A stretch of DNA of 64,000 nucleotides from NCBI RefSeq assembly GCF_000715205.1, contig NZ_JOTP01000005.1, forward strand, positions 62,001 through 126,000, read 5' to 3'. The stretch is from Bacillus zhangzhouensis (GTDB lineage: Bacteria > Bacillota > Bacilli > Bacillales > Bacillaceae). The notes beneath the pieces were generated by a model. That model was not told the DNA's origin. It searched no databases and saw only the letters and a list, made by a program, of their open reading frames with translations. Within the stretch, counting starts at the first letter, position 1. Each line of letters starts with the position of its first letter. Positions 17,595-27,001 of this stretch are shown piece after piece. Position numbers and translations under genes: made by a program.

Positions 17595-18155
17595 GTGAAA
17601 AAAGAGCTTCGGCGTCAAACATTAGCAATGCTTGAGCAGATGAGTTCTGAGGAATTTAAGCGAAACGCGGCTGTACTGTATGAGCATCTGTTTCAATTAA
17701 CCGCATGGAAACAGGCGAAGACGATTGCTCTGACCATGTCTAGAGGCAAAGAGGTACCTACAAGGCCTCTGATTGAAAAGGCGTGGGAGGAAGGAAAAAC
17801 AGTGTGCGTACCAACCTGTTTTCCAGAGTCGAAAGAAATGATATTTTATCAATATACGCCACAAACGAAGATGAACTCCAGCTACTTTGGGCTGACAGAA
17901 CCAGACCCTGAGACATCGGCAGTTGTACATAAAGAGGCGATCGATTTGATGATTGTACCTGGCGTATGTTTTGATCAGCAAGGCTACCGCATTGGATATG
18001 GGGGCGGCTATTATGACCGCTACTTAGTTGATTATCAAGGCGAAACGCTCGCTCTTTGCCTGTCTGTCCAGCAAATCGAGCATGTTCCGGCTGAAACGCA
18101 TGATATGCCAGTATCTATAATTGTTAGTGAGAAAGGTGTAATGTATACAAAATAA
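17595..18155 (+). CDS. yqgN: 5-formyltetrahydrofolate cyclo-ligase YqgN
   Basis: 186 residues. It recycles 5-formyl-THF to 5,10-methenyl-THF using ATP. GTG at 17595 is preferred: GGAGG lies nine bases before it, while the ATG at 17586 overlaps the ribosome site. Family marks: N-terminal KKELRRQ, the folate loop, and C-terminal GYRIGYGGGYYDRYL near 135-150, the phosphate-binding signature. B. subtilis YqgN has about 187 residues. Located 18 bases after the rpmGA terminator, so it needs readthrough or its own promoter. Confidence 0.93.
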   Translation: MKKELRRQTLAMLEQMSSEEFKRNAAVLYEHLFQLTAWKQAKTIALTMSRGKEVPTRPLIEKAWEEGKTVCVPTCFPESKEMIFYQYTPQTKMNSSYFGLTEPDPETSAVVHKEAIDLMIVPGVCFDQQGYRIGYGGGYYDRYLVDYQGETLALCLSVQQIEHVPAETHDMPVSIIVSEKGVMYTK

Positions 18156-18191
18156 AAGTCCGCTTCTTATATATGAAGAGCGGACTTTTTG
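18155..18191 (+). terminator. Terminator after yqgN
   Basis: AAAAGTCCGCTCTT-type hairpin (AAAAGTCCGCTTC / GAGCGGACTTTTT) overlapping the last base of the stop. Confidence 0.9.
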
Positions 18192-18263
18192 TGTTGAAAA
18201 AGCTTCACTTCATGCATAAACCCATCCTATTTAAGCCACGATACGAATATAGGAGGGAATATC

Positions 18264-18437
18264 ATGAATAAAATGATTTGGAGCATTGTGTTCACACTGT
18301 TTGCATTCGTTCTGGTGCAAAATCGTTATCGGCTCATGAATTTGATCTTAGGTCAAAATCAAGTGCGTCACTTTTTTATTAAGTGGCTGATGAAAATCCC
18401 ATATTTTCGGACGAAATTTATTCGCCAAGCATTCTAA
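18264..18437 (+). CDS. yqgO: YqgO, 57-residue membrane-associated protein
   Basis: A small gene starting MNKMIWSIVFTLFAFVLVQN with AGGAGGGAATATC as ribosome site. One hydrophobic helix (about 4-20), then a basic, aromatic-rich tail (NRYRLMNLILG, then IKWLMKIPYFRTKF). Same position and size as B. subtilis yqgO. Function unknown. It has its own terminator, overlapping the stop, so it is a single-gene unit. Confidence 0.85.
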   Translation: MNKMIWSIVFTLFAFVLVQNRYRLMNLILGQNQVRHFFIKWLMKIPYFRTKFIRQAF

Positions 18438-18461
18438 TCCCGCAAAAGCCGGGATTTTTTT
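18436..18461 (+). terminator. Terminator after yqgO
   Basis: AATCCCG and CGGGATT arms with TTTTTTT; the left arm includes the stop codon. Confidence 0.8.
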
Positions 18462-18523
18462 GTTCAGAAATGCGGATAAGAACGATTCTTGCTATAATAA
18501 TGTAAAAAATGGAGCGCGAATAA

Positions 18524-20062
18524 ATGAATGTCATAGATAGTCTATTTTGGCGAGTTGTTGATGAACTAAGACAAAACGGATACGAGATGATTCAAAGTCC
18601 GTACCCAGAGGATGAAATATTTTTTGAAGCACCACGAAACTCAGGATATGATCTCATCCGTCTATATAGAAAAGATGTGAACTTTAGACAGGAGATCGTT
18701 CGAGATATTGAAGAGCAGACGTTCCGGATGAATCAGCTGAGAGAAGCTATGCGTAAACGATCTCTTCATCTTTTGCAGCTTCAATTTACAGCTGACGAAC
18801 CAGTAGATGATTGGGAAGACATAAACGGTCAGCCGCAAAAACAGCAAAAGGTGACGGTTACACCAGTTTTACTCAACGCAAAAGCCCTTCAAAACGATAT
18901 GAATGAGCTGCAAAAATGGCTGAATACATCGCTTACAGTTGATGTAGAAGAGGCGAAGAGAGATACAGTTGAAGATGCGGTGCAGCTTAAAACGAACGTG
19001 CTTCAGGCGTTTGATGACCAGGAAAAGCAGCGTGAACGAGAACGGGCCGTTTTTCAAAATGGCAGACCGATTTTCACCTACTTGCTGATTGCTGTTCAAG
19101 TTGTCATGTTTCTTTTACTTGAGCTGTCTGGCGGAAGTACAAATACGGCCACTTTAACAGCGTTTGGTGCTAAAAATAATGTGCTGATCTTAGATGGTGA
19201 ATGGTGGCGCCTGATTACACCGATGTTTTTACACATTGGCTTGACGCATTTACTCTTTAATACCTTTGCTCTTTGGTCCGTTGGTGCGGCCGTTGAAAGA
19301 ATTTATGGGTCGGGAAGATTTTTGCTCATTTATTTGATTTCCGGCATATTTGGCTCAATTGCGAGTTTTGTGTTTAATACGGCGATCGCAGCCGGTGCAT
19401 CAGGCGCGATTTTTGGTTGTTTAGGCGCACTGTTATATTTAGCGATCTCTAACCGCAAGCTTTTCTTTCGAACAATGGGGACAAATATTATTGTGATCAT
19501 CTTGATCAACTTAGGAATAGGATTCACGGTATCAGGTATTGATAATGCCGGTCACCTTGGCGGCCTTGTTGGCGGTTTTTTAGCAGCTTTAGCTGTCCGC
19601 CTGCCTAAACAGCTGCAGCCTGTCAAAATGTTTCTTGCCAGTCTTCTCCTTCTGCTTATTGGCGGTTTTGGATTGTATACAGGGTTTCATTCAGACGATC
19701 AAAAAGAAGCAGCGGCAACAAGTGAGGCAGCGAGCTTATTCGATGATAAGAACTATAGCGAAGCAAGTAAACGTTTAGAGGAATATGTGCACCAAAAGGA
19801 TGCATCTGCTGAAGCACTTCATATATATGCACTCTCTGAAGCGCAGCTGGGTCACCTTGACAAGGCGGTGCAATTTTTACAAAAGTCGCTCGAAAAAGAT
19901 CCAAATGAACCGAATAAACTGTATCATTTATCATTGTTGTACGTAGAAAAAGGGGAGACAGCGAAAGCAGAAAATCTAATTGAGAAAGCCTTAAAAAAAG
20001 ATCCTGAAAATGATCAATTTTTAAAGCTGAAGCAATATATCGAAAACACTCAAACACGTTGA
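18524..20062 (+). CDS. gluP: Rhomboid intramembrane serine protease GluP (YqgP)
   Basis: 512 residues in three parts: a cytosolic N-terminal domain (1-175), a rhomboid core of about seven helices (180-380), and a C-terminal TPR segment (about 400-505, two or more repeats such as ALHIYALSEAQLGHLDKAVQ). The catalytic dyad is visible: S293 in GASGAIFG and H344 in AGHLGGLVGG. The HIGLTHLLFN histidine-asparagine motif near 235 is also present. In B. subtilis YqgP works with the membrane protease FtsH on the magnesium transporter MgtE, and shapes cell division and glucose export. yqgQ and glcK follow. Confidence 0.95.
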   Translation: MNVIDSLFWRVVDELRQNGYEMIQSPYPEDEIFFEAPRNSGYDLIRLYRKDVNFRQEIVRDIEEQTFRMNQLREAMRKRSLHLLQLQFTADEPVDDWEDINGQPQKQQKVTVTPVLLNAKALQNDMNELQKWLNTSLTVDVEEAKRDTVEDAVQLKTNVLQAFDDQEKQRERERAVFQNGRPIFTYLLIAVQVVMFLLLELSGGSTNTATLTAFGAKNNVLILDGEWWRLITPMFLHIGLTHLLFNTFALWSVGAAVERIYGSGRFLLIYLISGIFGSIASFVFNTAIAAGASGAIFGCLGALLYLAISNRKLFFRTMGTNIIVIILINLGIGFTVSGIDNAGHLGGLVGGFLAALAVRLPKQLQPVKMFLASLLLLLIGGFGLYTGFHSDDQKEAAATSEAASLFDDKNYSEASKRLEEYVHQKDASAEALHIYALSEAQLGHLDKAVQFLQKSLEKDPNEPNKLYHLSLLYVEKGETAKAENLIEKALKKDPENDQFLKLKQYIENTQTR

Positions 20063-20132
20063 ATGACTTGACTGAAAGCGCATTTATGAATACGCTTATT
20101 CTATCTGTTGATTGAAAGAAATGGTGGATATA

Positions 20133-20336
20133 ATGAAAACGTTATATGATGTACAGCAGCTGCTCATGAGATTTGGAAATTATGTGTATTTCGGAGATCG
20201 TGAAGTGGAGTTAGAATTTATGGCAGATGAATTGAAAGAGATGTATACATCGGGAATCATAGACCGAACCGAATGGTCAAACGCAATGACCATTCTTCAA
20301 ATGGAATTGGCTAAATTAAATCGAAAAACAATGTGA
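20133..20336 (+). CDS. yqgQ: YqgQ, small conserved cytosolic protein
   Basis: 67 residues, similar to B. subtilis YqgQ (about 71). The ATG at 20133 is chosen for GGTGGA just before it and because the protein then begins [11 protein letters not shown] as in the family. A three-helix bundle with a conserved YGDREVELE-type core and a C-terminal lysine-rich end. Function unknown; its position between gluP and glcK, 14 bases before glcK, suggests cotranscription. Confidence 0.85.
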   Translation: MKTLYDVQQLLMRFGNYVYFGDREVELEFMADELKEMYTSGIIDRTEWSNAMTILQMELAKLNRKTM

Positions 20337-20349
20337 AGGTGGAGGGCAT

Positions 20350-21303
20350 ATGACAGGGGATTGGTTTGTAGGCGTTGATCTTGGCGGTACGACAATTAAG
20401 CTTGCGTTCATTAATCTATATGGTGAGATTCAGCATAAGTGGGAGATTCCTACGGATAAATCTGGGCAGACGATCACAGTCGATATTGCCAAATCAATTG
20501 ATCATAAACTGGTTGAGATCAGTATGCCAAAATCAACTCTCATTGGTATAGGAATGGGCGCACCTGGACCCGTAGATAAAGTATCCGGAATCGTCTATAA
20601 AACAACGAATCTGGGCTGGACAAACTATCCTTTGAAAGATCACTTAGAGGCCGAAACGGGACTTCCATCTGTGATTGAAAATGATGCGAATATTGCGGCA
20701 CTCGGTGAAATGTGGAAGGGTGCAGGAGATGGCGCAAAAAACATCCTGATGGTCACACTTGGTACGGGTGTTGGCGGCGGTATTATCGTAAATGGAGAGG
20801 TTGTTCAAGGTGAAACAGGTGCTGGCGGAGAAATTGGTCATATTTGTGCAGTTCCATTCCAAGGAGCACCGTGTAACTGCGGAAGAACAGGCTGTATTGA
20901 AACCATTGCGTCTGCCACGGGCATCGTCCGGCTTGCAAAGGATAAATTAGAAACCGAGCAGCATACATCTTCACTTGGGACGCTCACTTCGCTGTCTGCA
21001 AAAGCTGTATTTGAGGCGGCAGAAAACGGAGATGATCTTGGAATGCGGGTGGTAGAAGAAGTGACAACCCACCTTGGACTTGTCCTAGCGAATCTTGCCA
21101 GTGCTTTAAACCCATCAAAGATCGTCATTGGCGGTGGTGTTTCTAAAGCAGGAGAGCTTCTTCGCAGTAAAGTAGAACGCGTGGTCAAACATCATGCATT
21201 CCCGCCTTGTGCTGAAGATGTCGAAGTTGTCATTGCATCTCTTGGAAACGATGCAGGTGTCATCGGCGGGGCATGGATGGCAAAAAATAAATGGCTGTCC
21301 TGA
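20350..21303 (+). CDS. glcK: Glucokinase GlcK (ROK family)
   Basis: 317 residues, a zinc-containing ROK glucokinase phosphorylating glucose with ATP in the cytosol. Motifs: [11 protein letters not shown] at the N terminus, [11 protein letters not shown] near 113, [12 protein letters not shown] near 138, and the zinc site [19 protein letters not shown] (H, C, C, C) near 160-180. All are complete, unlike the ROK kinase at 1124. It sits 14 bases after yqgQ, with GAAGGTGGAGG as ribosome site. Confidence 0.96.
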   Translation: MTGDWFVGVDLGGTTIKLAFINLYGEIQHKWEIPTDKSGQTITVDIAKSIDHKLVEISMPKSTLIGIGMGAPGPVDKVSGIVYKTTNLGWTNYPLKDHLEAETGLPSVIENDANIAALGEMWKGAGDGAKNILMVTLGTGVGGGIIVNGEVVQGETGAGGEIGHICAVPFQGAPCNCGRTGCIETIASATGIVRLAKDKLETEQHTSSLGTLTSLSAKAVFEAAENGDDLGMRVVEEVTTHLGLVLANLASALNPSKIVIGGGVSKAGELLRSKVERVVKHHAFPPCAEDVEVVIASLGNDAGVIGGAWMAKNKWLS

Positions 21304-21515
21304 ACAAAAAAGTCATAATGATGTCATTTTTATTAAAAAAGCGATATATGGGCATGAAATTGAATGTTTAGCATATTCATAAGTTTGTCATGGGGAAAAA
21401 GACATTGATTTTCCAGCACAGACAGGATAAGATATACTTTAGTTATTTTTGAAGAAGCACCAATAATTAGGGTATGTTCCTAACTTGAGTGCGCGTCCAG
21501 CATAAGGAGGTTACA

Positions 21516-23435
21516 ATGCGAAAGAAAAGATTAAAGGCGATCTCATTTTTACTGATTGCGACTTTGTTAATGTGGGTCAAAACCTATGTTATCTATAAAT
21601 CTAGCTTCAATATCAAAATTGAAAATTTCATGCAGGAGTTTATCCTGTTTATTAATCCGCTTAGCTTTCTCTTGTTTATCTTCGGTATCGGTTTATTCTT
21701 TAAAGAAAAAAATCGCAATCGATATATCATCGTGACGAGCTTTATCCTGACATTCATTTTGTTAGCCAACATTGTATTTTATCGATTCTATAGTGATTTT
21801 CTAACCATCCCCGTCCTATTTCAAACAAACAATATGGGTGACCTCGGGTCAAGTATTACCTCTTTAATTGAACCAGTCGATTTTCTAATGTTCGTTGATA
21901 TCATCATTTTAATTTGGCTCTATAAAAAACAGCCTTCCTTTAGAACGGATGTCACCATTTCACGAAAGGAACGAGCAGCTTATTACTTATTTGTGGCAGC
22001 CACATTTTTCTTTAACCTTGGTTTGGCTGAAACTGAAAGACCAGAACTGTTAACTCGTTCATTTGACCGTGAGATGCTAGTGAAAAATATTAGCTTATAT
22101 AACTTCCATATTTATGATGGGGTTCTGCAATCGAAGCAGTCCGCTCAACGGGCCCTTGCTGACAGCAATAGCTTAACTGAAATTGAAAACTATGTAAGCG
22201 CAAATCAAACCGACCGTAATGAAAAGACGTTTGGTCAAGCAAAAGGGCGAAATGTCATTCTTGTATCACTTGAGTCTACACAGAGTTTCGTGATTAATGA
22301 AAAATTAAATGGGAAAGAAATTACCCCGTTTTTAAACAAATTAATCAAGAAAAGCTACAACTTTACTAATTTTTATCATCAAACAGGTCAAGGGAAAACA
22401 TCTGACTCAGAGTTTATTGTGGATAATTCTCTCTATCCTCTTGGAAGAGGGGCCGTTTTCTTTACAAATCCAAGCAATGAGTTTACAGCGACACCTGAGC
22501 TGTTAAAAGATGAGGGCTACCATTCTTCTGTTATTCATGCGAATAACAAAAGCTTCTGGAACCGTGACCTGATCTACGATAGCTTTGGCTACGATAAATT
22601 CTTTGATATTAAATCATTTGATGTGAATGAAGAGAACTCAGTTGGCTGGGGATTGAAAGATGGTCCGTTCTTCGAGCAGTCAGCGGAATTGATGAAGTCT
22701 ATCCCGCAGCCTTTCTATACGAGATTGATTACATTAACGAACCATTTTCCGTTTGATTTAGATGAAGAAGATAAGCTCATTGATGAATATGATTCAAAGA
22801 GTAAAACGCTGAACAAGTACTTCCCTACAGTGCGTTATCAAGATGAAGCACTTAAGCTTTTCTTTAAAAAGATGAAGGAAGCAGGCTTATACGATAACTC
22901 CATTTTTGTTTTATATGGGGATCACTACGGAATTTCAGAAAACCATAACGAAGCCATGGGGCAATTTCTAGATAAAGAGATTACACCATTTGAAGAAGTT
23001 CAGCTTCAAAAAGTTCCGTTTGTTGTACACATACCAGGGATAACCGATCAAAATCCTAAAGAAATTCATACGGTGGGGGGGCAGGTGGATATCCGTCCAA
23101 CTGTACTCAATCTTATAGGAATTGATACAAGCAAGCAAATTCAATTTGGTCATGACTTATTATCGAAAGATACAAACGACTTTACAGTGCTCCGCGATGG
23201 AAGCTTTATTACGAAGGACAGCATTTTCACAGACGGTGTTTGCTATAATAAAGAAACGGGCGAGCCGAGAGATGACGAAACCGTTTGTCAGTCTTATGAA
23301 GAAAAGGCGAAGCAAGAGCTTCAATTCTCTGATCAAATTATCTACGGGGATCTCCTTAGATTTTATGACCGGAACAGCCCGGACCATTCACCTTCCAAAA
23401 AAGAAGATGAGAGTAAGCTGAAAAAGGCGTCCTAA
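21516..23435 (+). CDS. yqgS: LtaS-type lipoteichoic acid synthase/primase-like enzyme YqgS
   Basis: 639 residues. The ATG at 21516 follows AAGGAGGTTACA. Five N-terminal membrane helices (up to about residue 175), then an extracellular sulfatase-fold domain. The nucleophile is T295 in GKTSDSEF, the counterpart of LtaS Thr300; the metal ligand E is in VSLEST near 255, and GDHYG near 475 supplies D and H. It polymerises or primes glycerol phosphate from phosphatidylglycerol. In B. subtilis YqgS is one of four LtaS paralogues active in sporulation. Monocistronic with a terminator. Confidence 0.93.
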   Translation: MRKKRLKAISFLLIATLLMWVKTYVIYKSSFNIKIENFMQEFILFINPLSFLLFIFGIGLFFKEKNRNRYIIVTSFILTFILLANIVFYRFYSDFLTIPVLFQTNNMGDLGSSITSLIEPVDFLMFVDIIILIWLYKKQPSFRTDVTISRKERAAYYLFVAATFFFNLGLAETERPELLTRSFDREMLVKNISLYNFHIYDGVLQSKQSAQRALADSNSLTEIENYVSANQTDRNEKTFGQAKGRNVILVSLESTQSFVINEKLNGKEITPFLNKLIKKSYNFTNFYHQTGQGKTSDSEFIVDNSLYPLGRGAVFFTNPSNEFTATPELLKDEGYHSSVIHANNKSFWNRDLIYDSFGYDKFFDIKSFDVNEENSVGWGLKDGPFFEQSAELMKSIPQPFYTRLITLTNHFPFDLDEEDKLIDEYDSKSKTLNKYFPTVRYQDEALKLFFKKMKEAGLYDNSIFVLYGDHYGISENHNEAMGQFLDKEITPFEEVQLQKVPFVVHIPGITDQNPKEIHTVGGQVDIRPTVLNLIGIDTSKQIQFGHDLLSKDTNDFTVLRDGSFITKDSIFTDGVCYNKETGEPRDDETVCQSYEEKAKQELQFSDQIIYGDLLRFYDRNSPDHSPSKKEDESKLKKAS

Positions 23436-23442
23436 CATATGA

Positions 23443-23482
23443 GAAAACCTCTGCTATTTTAGAAGCAGAGGTTTTCTTTTTT
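23443..23482 (+). terminator. Terminator after yqgS
   Basis: AAAACCTCTGCT and AGCAGAGGTTTT perfect arms plus T-run. Confidence 0.92.
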
Positions 23483-23520
23483 TGCATGCTGGCTCATATA
23501 GTATGAGAGGAGGGATGTAA

Positions 23521-24645
23521 ATGAAGACACCGTCGTTTGGAAAAATTGAATGGCAGCTGGATGAAGCCAGGATGAATGATGTGGCAAAGCAGCTTGGTAT
23601 AGGGAAAGCGGCCTTCAAATTATCCAATCAAACAAGTACCGAGCATCTTTTTTTACCGGGGTATAGACTCCCAGAAGGTACCTATACATTTCAATCCATA
23701 GGTGATATGCAGAGATTTATTTCGCCTTACCGGCTGCAGCAATCAGATGATTGGATCAACGGAACATTTGAATACGATAGCGCGCAATTAAAAGAAGAGT
23801 TAAGACATTTGAAAGGCGTATTTCCTTTTCTTCATATCAGTGTGATTGGTCATTCAGTGCTCGATACACCTATTTATGAAATTCGTACAGAGCCTGTTCA
23901 GCATTTACATTCTATTCATCTCAATGCCTCTTTTCATGCAAATGAATGGATCACCACCTCTATTTTATTAAAATGGTTGAAATCCCTTTGTTTAGCAGCG
24001 TCTGACCCAGTGCAAGCGAGACATTATGAAGCGGTTCATATACTGCAAACCACTGCGCTATCCATTGTGCCAATGGTTAATCCAGATGGAGTGGATTTGG
24101 TTTGCAATGGCCCAGAATCACTAGGTCTAAGCAGTGAAGAATTGACATCGCTAAATGGTGGGCTTTCCGATTTTCGAGAATGGAAAGCGAATATTCGAGG
24201 GGTTGATTTAAATAATCAATTTCCTGCTTATTGGGAAATCGAATACTACCGTAATCAGCCGAAAGTGCCGTCTTATCGGGATTTTCCTGGTGATCAGCCG
24301 TTAACAGAACCAGAAGCGAAAGCGATGGCAAATCTTGCGTTACGTAAGCGGTTTGACCGGCTGATTGCCCTTCATACACAAGGAGAAGAAATATACTGGG
24401 GCTTTCTTGGCCACGAACCAGCGATATCCAAAAATACGGTCAAACGATTAGAACATGTGAGCGGCTACAAGCCGATTCAATATCTTGATAGCTATGCAGG
24501 CTATCGAGATTGGTTTATTTATCAATTTCAAAGTGAGGGTTATACAGTGGAGCTTGGTCTAGGGAAGAATCCTCTTTCCATGAATCAATTTGATTCCATC
24601 TATGAAAAAACAAGGCGGCTATTATGGGAAGCATGTAAGTATTAA
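23521..24645 (+). CDS. yqgT: M14-family carboxypeptidase / gamma-D-glutamyl diamino acid peptidase-like YqgT
   Basis: 374 residues. Zinc peptidase motifs of the M14 family: H139 and E142 in HANEW, an H in LHTQGEEIYWG near 285, and a catalytic E in YTVELGLGKNP near 342, which matches the end of M14 gamma-D-glutamyl-meso-diaminopimelate peptidases. No signal peptide is visible, so it probably works on imported or recycled muropeptides. B. subtilis YqgT (about 376) has the same position. Ribosome site GGAGGGATGTAA. Confidence 0.88.
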   Translation: MKTPSFGKIEWQLDEARMNDVAKQLGIGKAAFKLSNQTSTEHLFLPGYRLPEGTYTFQSIGDMQRFISPYRLQQSDDWINGTFEYDSAQLKEELRHLKGVFPFLHISVIGHSVLDTPIYEIRTEPVQHLHSIHLNASFHANEWITTSILLKWLKSLCLAASDPVQARHYEAVHILQTTALSIVPMVNPDGVDLVCNGPESLGLSSEELTSLNGGLSDFREWKANIRGVDLNNQFPAYWEIEYYRNQPKVPSYRDFPGDQPLTEPEAKAMANLALRKRFDRLIALHTQGEEIYWGFLGHEPAISKNTVKRLEHVSGYKPIQYLDSYAGYRDWFIYQFQSEGYTVELGLGKNPLSMNQFDSIYEKTRRLLWEACKY

Positions 24646-24670
24646 AAAGCACCTGTCTGGTGCTTTTTAA
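24643..24670 (+). terminator. Terminator after yqgT
   Basis: AAAAAGCACC and GGTGCTTTTT arms, overlapping the stop. Confidence 0.88.
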
Positions 24671-24801
24671 CATTTGAGAATAACGCAATTTCTTATTGTC
24701 AATATAAACAGCGTTGAAGTGATTGACGAGGGCCTTCTTGTAAGCTATTGTGAAAGAAATGGATGTAAAAAAAAGGATATGTTTTAGGGAGATGTCGATC
24801 A

Positions 24802-26055
24802 TTGAGTGCTCAAAGCTTGTGGACAAGAAATTTCACTTACTTATTTGTTTCTAAAATGTGCAAAATCACTGCTGATAGTTTATCTTTCAACACCATCTTG
24901 TGGCTTTTAGTACTTGGCGGGAAAGGGGCAATAGGAACAGCTTTTTTTATTGCAGTCAGCTTTGTTCCTCAAGCGATTGTTGGTCCATTTATTACCCCAA
25001 TGATGAAGCCCCATCAATTGAAATTTTGGATGTGTTTTGCTGATTTAACACGAGGAGCGATTATCCTTGTGATCGTGATCAGTTATTTTCATGGTTTTTC
25101 CCCATTAGCACTCATCATTGGCGGTATGCTGCTGCATTCGGCGACAGGAGGCTCCTATGAACCGGCTTCGGTATCGATTATTCCAAAGCTTGTGCATGAG
25201 GATGTCATTCAAAAAGCGAATGCAACCATCCAATCAGCAAGTCATGTGGTAAGGCTTGTGACGGTTACGATTTGTGGTGTTATGATTGCGTTTGTAGGGG
25301 TAGGGTATACAATGCTTGTGATCATTCCTCTTTACCTCATATCAGCTTTATTGGTTTTAATGATTACATATCAAACAGAAGTCATCATTGATAAAGGAAA
25401 AAAAGGGTTATCATACGGCAAAAGATTAATTCGAGGATTCTCACTTGTTAGAAGCCATCATATTTTGTTTCCATTAGCGATTTTTTGTGTTTGCTCAAAC
25501 TTCGCTGCGGCACCATGGGAAGCATTGTCTGTTATTTATTTAACAGAAGACTTACATAGCGGACCTGTTGTATATTCATTGATCAAAGTCACCACGGCAC
25601 TAGGTGCATTTCTGATGGGGTTTGTTTTGACAAAAGTTAAAGTGAATCGGTATGGATTACTATTTATAGGTGCTGGGATCGTTGATGGTATCGCGTTCTT
25701 CATCACAGGAATGAACGCATTATTACCACTTGTGTTTATATCAGCTTTTGCCCTAGGTGCAGCCATTAGTGCAGTCAATGTACCCGAACATACGATGATT
25801 CAATTGTCAGTGAAGGCAGAGGATCAGCCGCAAGTGTATGCGATTATCAACATGATCTCCTATTTAATGATTCCGTTAGGCGCCCTCATCGGCGGCTATA
25901 TGGCAACTCTATTTGGTTCTGGGTATGTCATTGCGGCAGGAGGAATCATTGAAGCTGTTTCTGGTATCTGTCTGCTTCTGTTCACAAAGATTGGGAAGGT
26001 AGAGAGGACGGATTTGACGATAGAACGAGACAAACCTGGCTTAAACGCAACGTGA
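24802..26055 (+). CDS. MFS transporter (efflux-type)
   Basis: 417 residues with 10-12 membrane helices, resembling the MFS_3 drug-efflux group: the N-terminal NFTYLFVSKMCKITADSLS segment and a helix-4-5 region with PASVSIIPKLVHEDVIQKAN, both typical. The start is TTG at 24802, ten bases after AGGGAG; no in-frame ATG is near. Substrate unknown. In B. subtilis the slot between yqgT and yqgV holds yqgU (a lipoprotein), so this is a lineage difference. The downstream gene yqgV starts 77 bases later and has its own ribosome site. Confidence 0.82.
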   Translation: MSAQSLWTRNFTYLFVSKMCKITADSLSFNTILWLLVLGGKGAIGTAFFIAVSFVPQAIVGPFITPMMKPHQLKFWMCFADLTRGAIILVIVISYFHGFSPLALIIGGMLLHSATGGSYEPASVSIIPKLVHEDVIQKANATIQSASHVVRLVTVTICGVMIAFVGVGYTMLVIIPLYLISALLVLMITYQTEVIIDKGKKGLSYGKRLIRGFSLVRSHHILFPLAIFCVCSNFAAAPWEALSVIYLTEDLHSGPVVYSLIKVTTALGAFLMGFVLTKVKVNRYGLLFIGAGIVDGIAFFITGMNALLPLVFISAFALGAAISAVNVPEHTMIQLSVKAEDQPQVYAIINMISYLMIPLGALIGGYMATLFGSGYVIAAGGIIEAVSGICLLLFTKIGKVERTDLTIERDKPGLNAT

Positions 26056-26132
26056 TCATGGCTTTTTTAAATGAGGATGGGTTACAATGAGGACGAGAAA
26101 ACATGAGGATTCGATTGAAAGGAGCAAGAAAC

Positions 26133-26447
26133 ATGGCCATAGCAGATGTCACCATCATTCCAATAGGCACTGAAACACCAAGTGTGAGTGCGTATGTAGC
26201 AGATGTACAAAGAATTTTAGAAGGCTTTCAACAAGAAGGAAAAATCAAATATCAATTAACACCGATGAATACGTTAATTGAAGGTGAATTATCCATATTA
26301 TTTGAGGTCATTCAGCGCATTCATGAGGCGCCTTTTGAAAAGGGATTGCATCGAGTAGCCACCAATATTCGCATTGATGACAGACGGGATCAAACCACAA
26401 CCCTTACAAGTAAATTAGAAAGTGTGAATAAGCACTTGAATCAATAA
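26133..26447 (+). CDS. yqgV: YqgV, thiamine/HMP-binding-type protein (MTH1187 family)
   Basis: 104 residues, equal to B. subtilis YqgV. The ATG at 26133 follows GAAAGGAGCAAGAAAC; an earlier in-frame ATG at 26103 lacks a ribosome site. Ferredoxin-like UPF0045/MTH1187 fold: ADVTIIPIGTETPSVSAYV at the N terminus, TPMNTLIEGE near 51, and a C-terminal RIDDRRD motif. Relatives bind hydroxymethylpyrimidine or thiamine; whether this one does is inference. The terminator that follows carries the first full repeat element. Confidence 0.88.
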   Translation: MAIADVTIIPIGTETPSVSAYVADVQRILEGFQQEGKIKYQLTPMNTLIEGELSILFEVIQRIHEAPFEKGLHRVATNIRIDDRRDQTTTLTSKLESVNKHLNQ

Positions 26448-26448
26448 A

Positions 26449-26472
26449 AAAAGCCTGCTATATGCAGGCTTT
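26449..26472. terminator. Left copy of duplicated terminator (repeat A)
   Basis: AAGCCTGC TATAT GCAGGCTT hairpin. On the plus strand only three T follow before the repeat sequence; on the minus strand seven T follow. It should therefore stop minus-strand transcripts best. Identical over 24 bases to 26647-26670. Confidence 0.7.
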
Positions 26473-26646
26473 CAGCGTGTAGACAAACCCTCGCATTCGT
26501 TGTCAGTCCTGCGTGCCGGTGCTCACGAATGTCAAATTCGCTCCGCTCCGGTACTCGTCCTTCCTAGACTTCAAAGGTTTTCTATCACGCTGAAAAGAAG
26601 AAAAAGGGCTAAAATAAAGATCATTTTAGTCCTTTGTCAACAATCT
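26472..26646 (+). repeat. Terminator-nested dispersed element, copy A
   Basis: About 175 bp, about 95% identical to 27681-27855 (I count eight mismatches). First part, 26472-26593, is bounded by imperfect inverted ends (TCAGCGTG...CACGCTGA) and contains an inner CATTCGT/ACGAATG pair. Second part is a 16-bp-arm hairpin (26600-26615 with 26623-26638). No protein-coding frame. Flanked by a perfect 24-bp direct repeat that is itself a terminator hairpin. Confidence 0.85.
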
Positions 26647-26670
26647 AAAAGCCTGCTATATGCAGGCTTT
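26647..26670. terminator. Right copy of duplicated terminator (repeat A)
   Basis: Same 24 bases as 26449-26472. Followed by TTTTAA on the plus strand, so it should end plus-strand transcripts from yqgV after they pass the element. It touches the yqgW stop. Confidence 0.7.
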
Positions 26671-26843
26671 TAATGTGCAGTTGGATAACCGCTATAGATG
26701 ATGGTCATGACAGTAAACCATCCAAAAACCAAAAATGTAGCGCCAGCAAAAGCGATGGCAAGTACGTTCACTTTTTTAAGTGAGCGATAGATGCCGAGAG
26801 CGGCTAAAATCGTGACTAGACCGAAAATAATGACGAGCATCAT
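26670..26843 (-). CDS. yqgW: YqgW, DUF2759 small membrane protein
   Basis: 57 residues starting MMLVIIFGLVTILAALG, with GGGGGATTTTCAT as ribosome site; an upstream in-frame ATG pair at 26867 would precede the ribosome site. Two membrane helices (about 3-20 and 27-48) joined by a basic loop SLKKVN. Same position and size as B. subtilis YqgW. Function unknown. Convergent with yqgV across the first repeat element. Confidence 0.83.
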   Translation of the reverse strand: MMLVIIFGLVTILAALGIYRSLKKVNVLAIAFAGATFLVFGWFTVMTIIYSGYPTAH

Positions 26844-27001
26844 ATGAAAATCCCCCTTTGTCATCAATCCCCTTGATTTCCTTTCTTTTCATTTTAACCG
26901 TTTTCATAAAGCTTGTCGAGTAGATTCCAGTTGACGATTGTTTGAATTTTTATTGAATAGCCTTCATAATAAAAAAGAATGAATAAAGTAGGTGATGAAA
27001 A

